Of a stretch of 16,222 nucleotides of DNA, positions 12,886 to 16,222 are shown piece by piece. The position numbers and the translations under genes were made by a program. The stretch is from an uncultured Oscillospiraceae bacterium. GTDB taxonomy: Bacteria; Bacillota; Clostridia; Oscillospirales; Oscillospiraceae. The stretch is taken from positions 1 to 16,222 of the forward strand of contig CAKUCT010000019.1 in NCBI GenBank assembly GCA_934643765.1, written 5' to 3'. The notes below the pieces were generated by a model. That model saw only the letters and a program-made list of their open reading frames with translations, made no database searches and was not told where the DNA came from. The number at the start of each line of letters is the position of its first letter. Position 1 is the first letter of the stretch.

Positions 12886-13932
12886 ATGAGTCTCGATTTT
12901 TCTCAGAATTACGAAGCGCCGATTGTGACGACGAGCCTGACCCCACAGGACGACGGGGAGGTCAATCTGCGGCCGAAGACGCTTGCGGATTATACCGGGC
13001 AGGAGAAGGCCAAGGGCAATCTGTCTGTCTATATCGAGGCGGCCAGACGCCGCAACGAGCCATTGGATCACGTGCTGCTCTACGGCCCTCCGGGCCTTGG
13101 AAAGACGACGCTGGCGGGCGTTATCGCAAACGAGATGGGCTCCGGCATCCGCGTGACATCTGGCCCGGCCATTGAAAAGGCGGGAGACCTGGCGGCGCTT
13201 TTGACCAATCTTGCCCCGGGCGATATTCTGTTCATCGATGAAATTCACCGCCTCAACCGCGCCGTGGAAGAGATTTTGTATCCGGCGATGGAGGACTACG
13301 CGATCGATATCATCATCGGCAAGGGCCCCTCGGCCAACTCCATCCGGCTGGATCTGCCGCGCTTTACGCTCATCGGCGCGACGACGCGCGCGGGCCAGCT
13401 TTCAAGCCCCCTGCGAGACCGCTTTGGCGTGCAGCTGCGGCTGGAGCTTTACACGAACGAGGAGCTCAGCCGGATTGTCACGCGCTCGGCGGCGCTGCTC
13501 GGCATTGACATTGACCCGGCGGGCGCGCTGGAGATTGCGTCGCGTTCGCGCGGAACGCCGCGTATTGCAAACCGCCTGCTGCGGCGGGTGCGCGATTTTG
13601 CGCAGATTTATTATGACGGCGTGATTACAAAAGAAGCGGCGGACCACGCGCTGGGCAAGCTGGAGGTCGATCATCTGGGGCTTGACGCCATTGACCGGCG
13701 CATGCTGACGGCGATCATCCGGAATTACGGCGGAGGCCCGGTGGGTCTGGAAACGCTGGCGGCGACGATCGGCGAAGAGGCTGTGACGCTGGAGGATGTG
13801 TACGAGCCGTATCTGATGCAGATCGGCTTTCTGACGCGCACGCCAAGAGGCCGCTGTGTGACGCAGCTTGCCTATGAGCATCTGCATCTGCCCGCGCCGG
13901 TATCGCCGCAGGGCGAGCAACTGAGTTTTTAA
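12886..13932 (+). CDS. ruvB: Holliday junction branch migration ATPase RuvB
   Basis: This 348-residue AAA+ helicase drives branch migration. Walker A is GPPGLGKTT (68-76), Walker B DILFIDEIHRL (113-123), sensor 1 TLIGATTRAG (161-170), and the arginine finger region SSPLRDRFG (173-181). A winged-helix C-terminal domain (about 265-335) includes GGGPVGLETLAATIGEEAVT and the family ending RTPRGRCVTQLAYEHL. Length matches the usual 330-350. GAGAGGAG (12872-12879) precedes the ATG. The 77-nt gap after ruvA has no terminator, so it belongs to the same operon. Confidence 0.97.
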   Translation: MSLDFSQNYEAPIVTTSLTPQDDGEVNLRPKTLADYTGQEKAKGNLSVYIEAARRRNEPLDHVLLYGPPGLGKTTLAGVIANEMGSGIRVTSGPAIEKAGDLAALLTNLAPGDILFIDEIHRLNRAVEEILYPAMEDYAIDIIIGKGPSANSIRLDLPRFTLIGATTRAGQLSSPLRDRFGVQLRLELYTNEELSRIVTRSAALLGIDIDPAGALEIASRSRGTPRIANRLLRRVRDFAQIYYDGVITKEAADHALGKLEVDHLGLDAIDRRMLTAIIRNYGGGPVGLETLAATIGEEAVTLEDVYEPYLMQIGFLTRTPRGRCVTQLAYEHLHLPAPVSPQGEQLSF

Positions 13933-13948
13933 GTGAGGTTCAATCAGA

Positions 13949-15301
13949 ATGGGGAAACTATTTGGAACGGACGGCATCCGCGGCGTTGCCAATGAAACGC
14001 TGACATGCCATCTTGCATACCGCGTCGGCCAGGCGGCGGCGATCAGTCTTGGAAGCACCAGCGGCAGACGGCCGCGCGTTGTCATCGGAAAGGACACACG
14101 CATTTCTTCGGATATGCTGGAGGCGGCGCTGCTTGCCGGTCTGACTGCCAGCGGCTGCGACGCGATTCGGCTGGGCGTGATTCCGACGCCGGCGGTTGCG
14201 TATCTGACGGTGCAGCAGGGCGCGGATGCGGGCATTGTCATTTCCGCGTCGCACAACCCCTATGAGCACAACGGCATCAAGATGTTCTCTTCCAAGGGCT
14301 TCAAGCTCAGCGACGAGCTGGAGGCGGAAATGGAAGCGCTGATCCTGCAGGAGGGCGAGCTGCCAACGAAGACGCACGGCGAGATTGGCCGGATTGCAGA
14401 CGGCGCTGCGCTGGCGGAAACGTATCTGGCGCACCTGGCGTCGACCGTGGAGGAAATTCGGCCCCTGCGCGTTGTTTTTGACTGCGCGAACGGCGCGGCC
14501 AGCGCGACGGCGGAGAAGCTCTTTTCCAGATTCCCGCTGCAGGCGAAGTATCTGAGCGTTTCGCCGGACGGCGTGAACATCAACGACGGCTGCGGCTCGA
14601 CGCATCTTGCGCAGCTTGGAAAAGCGGTCCGGGAGGGCGGCTTTGATCTCGGCCTGGCCTTTGACGGCGATGCCGACCGCTGCCTGGCGGTTGACGAGCG
14701 GGGCAATGAGATTGACGGCGACCAGATCATGGCCGTCTGCGCGGAGTATCTGACCGCGCAGGGAAAGCTTCAGTCGGGGGGCTTCGTGGCGACGGTGATG
14801 TCGAATCTCGGCCTTCATAAATTTTGCGAGGAGAACCATCTGAAGCTGCTGTGCGCGGCGGTCGGCGACCGGAACGTGCTGGAGCTGATGCAGAAAGAGT
14901 CGATGGTCCTCGGCGGCGAGCAGTCGGGCCATATCATCTTCCTGGAGCATATGACGACCGGCGACGGCCAGCTGGCGGCGCTGCAGTTTTTGTCCATTCT
15001 TGGCGCCAGCGGCAAGAAGGCCAGCGAGCTTGCAGGCCAGATTACGCACTATCCGCAGCTGCTGGAAAACGTCAAGGTCGGCAGCAACGCAGAAAAAACG
15101 GCCATTATGCAAAGCGCGGAGCTTGCCGCGTGCGTCGCGCGCGAGGAGCAGCGTCTGGCGGGCCATGGGCGGATTTTGCTGCGCGCGTCGGGCACAGAGC
15201 CGCTCATTCGTGTGATGGCCGAGGCGGACACACAAGATCTTGCGGAATTGGTCGTACGAGCGCTTGTGAAAGACGTCGAAAACGTACAAAAAACGCTTTG
15301 A
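13949..15301 (+). CDS. glmM: Phosphoglucosamine mutase GlmM
   Basis: This 450-residue enzyme converts glucosamine 6-phosphate to glucosamine 1-phosphate, the second step of UDP-GlcNAc synthesis for peptidoglycan. It starts with the signature GKLFGTDGIRGVANE (2-16). The phosphorylated catalytic serine is S101 in ISASHNPYEHNGIK (98-111), the metal-binding loop is DGDADR (239-244), and the phosphate-binding C-terminal loop is RASGTEPLIRVM (412-423). Length is the family norm. GAGG (13935-13938) lies 10 nt before the ATG. It follows ruvB by 16 nt and so belongs to the operon, linking cell-wall precursor supply to repair genes. glmS, often nearby, is not in the window. No hairpin terminator follows before the next promoter at 15326. 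Confidence 0.97.
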   Translation: MGKLFGTDGIRGVANETLTCHLAYRVGQAAAISLGSTSGRRPRVVIGKDTRISSDMLEAALLAGLTASGCDAIRLGVIPTPAVAYLTVQQGADAGIVISASHNPYEHNGIKMFSSKGFKLSDELEAEMEALILQEGELPTKTHGEIGRIADGAALAETYLAHLASTVEEIRPLRVVFDCANGAASATAEKLFSRFPLQAKYLSVSPDGVNINDGCGSTHLAQLGKAVREGGFDLGLAFDGDADRCLAVDERGNEIDGDQIMAVCAEYLTAQGKLQSGGFVATVMSNLGLHKFCEENHLKLLCAAVGDRNVLELMQKESMVLGGEQSGHIIFLEHMTTGDGQLAALQFLSILGASGKKASELAGQITHYPQLLENVKVGSNAEKTAIMQSAELAACVAREEQRLAGHGRILLRASGTEPLIRVMAEADTQDLAELVVRALVKDVENVQKTL

Positions 15302-15325
15302 AACTAAAAAGAGATTTATTTACTA

Positions 15326-15354
15326 TTGACAAATGGAAAATGCTTGCATATAAT
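15326..15354 (+). promoter_or_regulatory. Perfect consensus sigma-A promoter for the zinc-ribbon gene
   Basis: TTGACA (15326-15331), a 17-bp spacer, and TATAAT (15349-15354), both exact, in an AT-rich stretch directly after glmM. The predicted start is near 15361, about 237 nt upstream of the gene. Confidence 0.9.
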
Positions 15355-15360
15355 AAGGAA

Positions 15361-15597
15361 CATAAAGACGCAGACCGGCGGCGTTTTTATAACAAATAGA
15401 TAGCCGGGACCAAGCAGCCTGTTGATTCTTTCGGTTTTTCTTTGTACCCTCTCTTCGTGTACAAGCCCTATGGAGAACGCAAGGCATTTCTGGTGCATCC
15501 AGCTTCTGGCTGATGTCATATACAGTCCCTGTAACTACGAGCGAGAGCCGCAATTCTCAGGGCAAATCACTATTTTCGCTAAAGAGAGGTAACATCA
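15361..15597 (+). promoter_or_regulatory. Long structured 5' leader with Shine-Dalgarno-complementary hairpin loop
   Basis: The leader has no convincing gene but much complementarity. Outer pairing: AAATAG (15394-15399) with CTATTT (15570-15575). A hairpin, TTGTAC (15442-15447) with GTACAA (15459-15464), has an 11-nt loop whose first eight bases CCTCTCTT (15448-15455) are the exact complement of AAGAGAGG (15582-15589), the gene's ribosome binding site. Stacked on that hairpin, GCCC (15465-15468) and GAGAA (15473-15477) pair with GGGC (15560-15563) and TTCTC (15554-15558). Inside are CCAG-CTT-CTGG and TACAG-TCC-CTGTA hairpins. The layout suggests a loop–RBS pseudoknot that can block translation. 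I do not recognise a known riboswitch, T-box or cold-shock element; a separate small RNA is also possible. Pairings are seen; the switch is inferred. Confidence 0.55.
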
Positions 15598-15876
15598 ATG
15601 TACGAAGACAAAACTTTGGTCTGCAAGGAATGTGGCAAGGAATTCGTTTTCACCGCCGGTGAGCAGGAGTTCTACGCAGAAAGAGGCTTCCAGAATGAGC
15701 CCCAGCGCTGCAAGGCTTGCCGCGACGCTCGTAAGACCGCGACCCGTGGCCCGAGAGAGTATTTCACCGCGACTTGCGCTGCTTGCGGCGGCGAAGCTCG
15801 TGTTCCCTTTGAGCCCAAGTCCGACCGTCCTGTTTACTGCAGCGATTGCTTCGCTCGCATGAAGGCACAGGGCTAA
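15598..15876 (+). CDS. Double zinc-ribbon protein, 92 aa (zf_Tbcl-like)
   Basis: This 92-residue protein has two metal-binding halves. The first, LVCKECGKEFVFTAGEQEFY (7-26) with RCKACRDARK (37-46), matches the zinc-ribbon domain PF13451 (zf_Tbcl). The second, ATCAACGGEARVPFEPKSDR (58-77) followed by PVYCSDCFARM (78-88), is another CxxC...CxxC ribbon seen in small proteins of Firmicutes and CPR bacteria. Each half has four Cys. The role is unknown; nucleic-acid or ribosome binding is a reasonable guess. AGAGAGG (15583-15589) lies 8 nt before the ATG. Codon choice leans to GCT, CGT, AAG and TTC, unlike neighbouring genes that prefer GCG/GGC and CGC, as in highly expressed genes. With the perfect promoter and tight terminator this points to an abundant protein, probably controlled by its leader. 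Confidence 0.88.
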   Translation: MYEDKTLVCKECGKEFVFTAGEQEFYAERGFQNEPQRCKACRDARKTATRGPREYFTATCAACGGEARVPFEPKSDRPVYCSDCFARMKAQG

Positions 15877-15886
15877 TTCAAGACAT

Positions 15887-15920
15887 AAAAAAGCAGAAGG
15901 CTTTGGCCTTCTGCTTTTTT
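15887..15920. terminator. Bidirectional intrinsic terminator after the zinc-ribbon gene
   Basis: A 15-bp perfect stem (AAAAAAGCAGAAGGC at 15887-15901, complement at 15906-15920) with a TTTG loop. A-tract and T-tract allow function in both directions. Confidence 0.93.
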
Positions 15921-16222
15921 GCTTGCCCAAAAATCTTTGATTTTTGGGCAAAGGGAATACGCTCCGACCCGCGCGTTTTTGCAGGCGGAACCTGCAAAAA
16001 CACACTCTCTTCGCGTAAAGAATTTTTTGCCACGCACAGGTCGCGGCAAAAAATAATTTCAATTTATTCGCCGCCTGCGGGCGGCGAACTCTGCGTGGCT
16101 ATAATGCCAACCGGGAATCCGCGAAGCGATTTCTGGTTGGAGAGGAGAAGCAATGAAATGGACGAGCTCTGCCGCCTGCGGCGGAGCGAGGGATATGGAA
16201 TTTGCTTCGACGAGCCTGCGGG
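15921..16222. repeat. Hairpin-dense noncoding region (six consecutive inverted repeats)
   Basis: No convincing gene is seen in these 302 bases. They hold six inverted repeats in a row: 15923-15951 (13-bp arms, TTGCCCAAAAATC), 15975-16001 (11-bp, GTTTTTGCAGG), 16022-16054 (10-bp, ATTTTTTGCC), 16067-16088 (9-bp, TTCGCCGCC), 16107-16140 (13-bp, CCAACCGGGAATC, two G·U) and 16166-16187 (9-bp, GCTCTGCCG, one G·U). The fourth and sixth share the core CCGCCTGCGG, and a related GCCTGCGGG ends the window. The first has no U-tail and is too close to a complete terminator to be needed as one. The pattern resembles REP or MITE-like elements; the right end lies outside the window. Confidence 0.65.

Noticed and set aside
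13958..15289. Long antisense open frame of 443 codons opposite glmM (also those opposite telA and ruvB)
   Set aside because: They are mirror frames of GC-rich real genes, rich in Arg/His/Leu, without ribosome binding sites or recognisable domains.
15368..15388. Intrinsic terminator or attenuator just after the predicted start of the zinc-ribbon leader (ACGC/GCGT then TTTTT)
   Set aside because: The stem is only four base pairs and would lie within the first 25 nt of the RNA, too weak to call.
15921..16222. CRISPR array in the hairpin-rich end
   Set aside because: The inverted repeats differ in sequence and spacing, with no constant direct repeat or equal-sized spacers.
16153..16222. A new gene starting at ATG 16153 (AGGAG upstream, TATAAT at 16100-16105) and running off the window
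   Set aside because: The frame passes through a palindrome, the encoded residues match nothing I recognise, and there is no -35 box; only more downstream sequence could decide.

Overview
The window looks like chromosomal DNA from a low-oxygen gut Clostridia lineage, most likely Oscillospiraceae/Ruminococcaceae. This is inferred from the GC-rich composition, strong GGAGG ribosome binding sites, an XpaC–TelA pair, DUF1540 and DUF6514 small proteins, a DUF421–DUF4363 pair, nrdR, and an ECF sigma factor with a membrane partner. No rRNA, tRNA, phage, transposase or CRISPR array was seen. Most of it is ordinary core genome. The less ordinary material lies in the long untranslated leaders, the operator-like repeats and the last 300 bases.

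Layout from left to right. The 3' part of an FAD-dependent dehydrogenase (1-1287) converges on rpe (1372-2022, minus) across a bidirectional terminator. rpe is preceded by a structured leader of about 160 nt and a perfect consensus sigma-A promoter. Back to back with that promoter is a second one for a plus-strand operon: xpaC-family, telA-family, a TPM-domain membrane protein with a Gly/Arg tail, and probably a GNAT–YoaP protein (2324-6107). A DUF1540 cysteine-rich small protein follows (6243-6416). Then three minus-strand genes: membrane anti-sigma-like protein and ECF sigma factor (overlapping ATGA, 6547-8234) and a YihY/BrkB membrane protein (8367-9188). Next come a DUF6514 protein and nrdR on plus (9383-10223), then DUF421 (YetF) and DUF4363 on minus (10293-11349).

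The right part is a plus-strand run: a small one-helix membrane protein, ruvC, ruvA, ruvB (Holliday junction processing) and glmM (peptidoglycan precursor synthesis), 11496-15301. After glmM there is a perfect consensus promoter, a leader of about 237 nt with extensive base pairing, and a highly expressed-looking double zinc-ribbon protein (15598-15876). In this leader an 11-nt hairpin loop carries an 8-nt perfect complement of the gene's own Shine-Dalgarno sequence. This is the best candidate in the window for an undescribed regulatory RNA. The final 300 bases hold six consecutive inverted repeats and no convincing gene; they look like a dispersed palindromic repeat element.

The genes serve several jobs: central carbon (rpe), envelope (glmM, YihY, XpaC/TelA/TPM, DUF421), DNA repair (ruvCAB), nucleotide-reduction control (nrdR) and envelope stress signalling (ECF pair). 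All assignments come from reading motifs by eye; no search or folding program was run.
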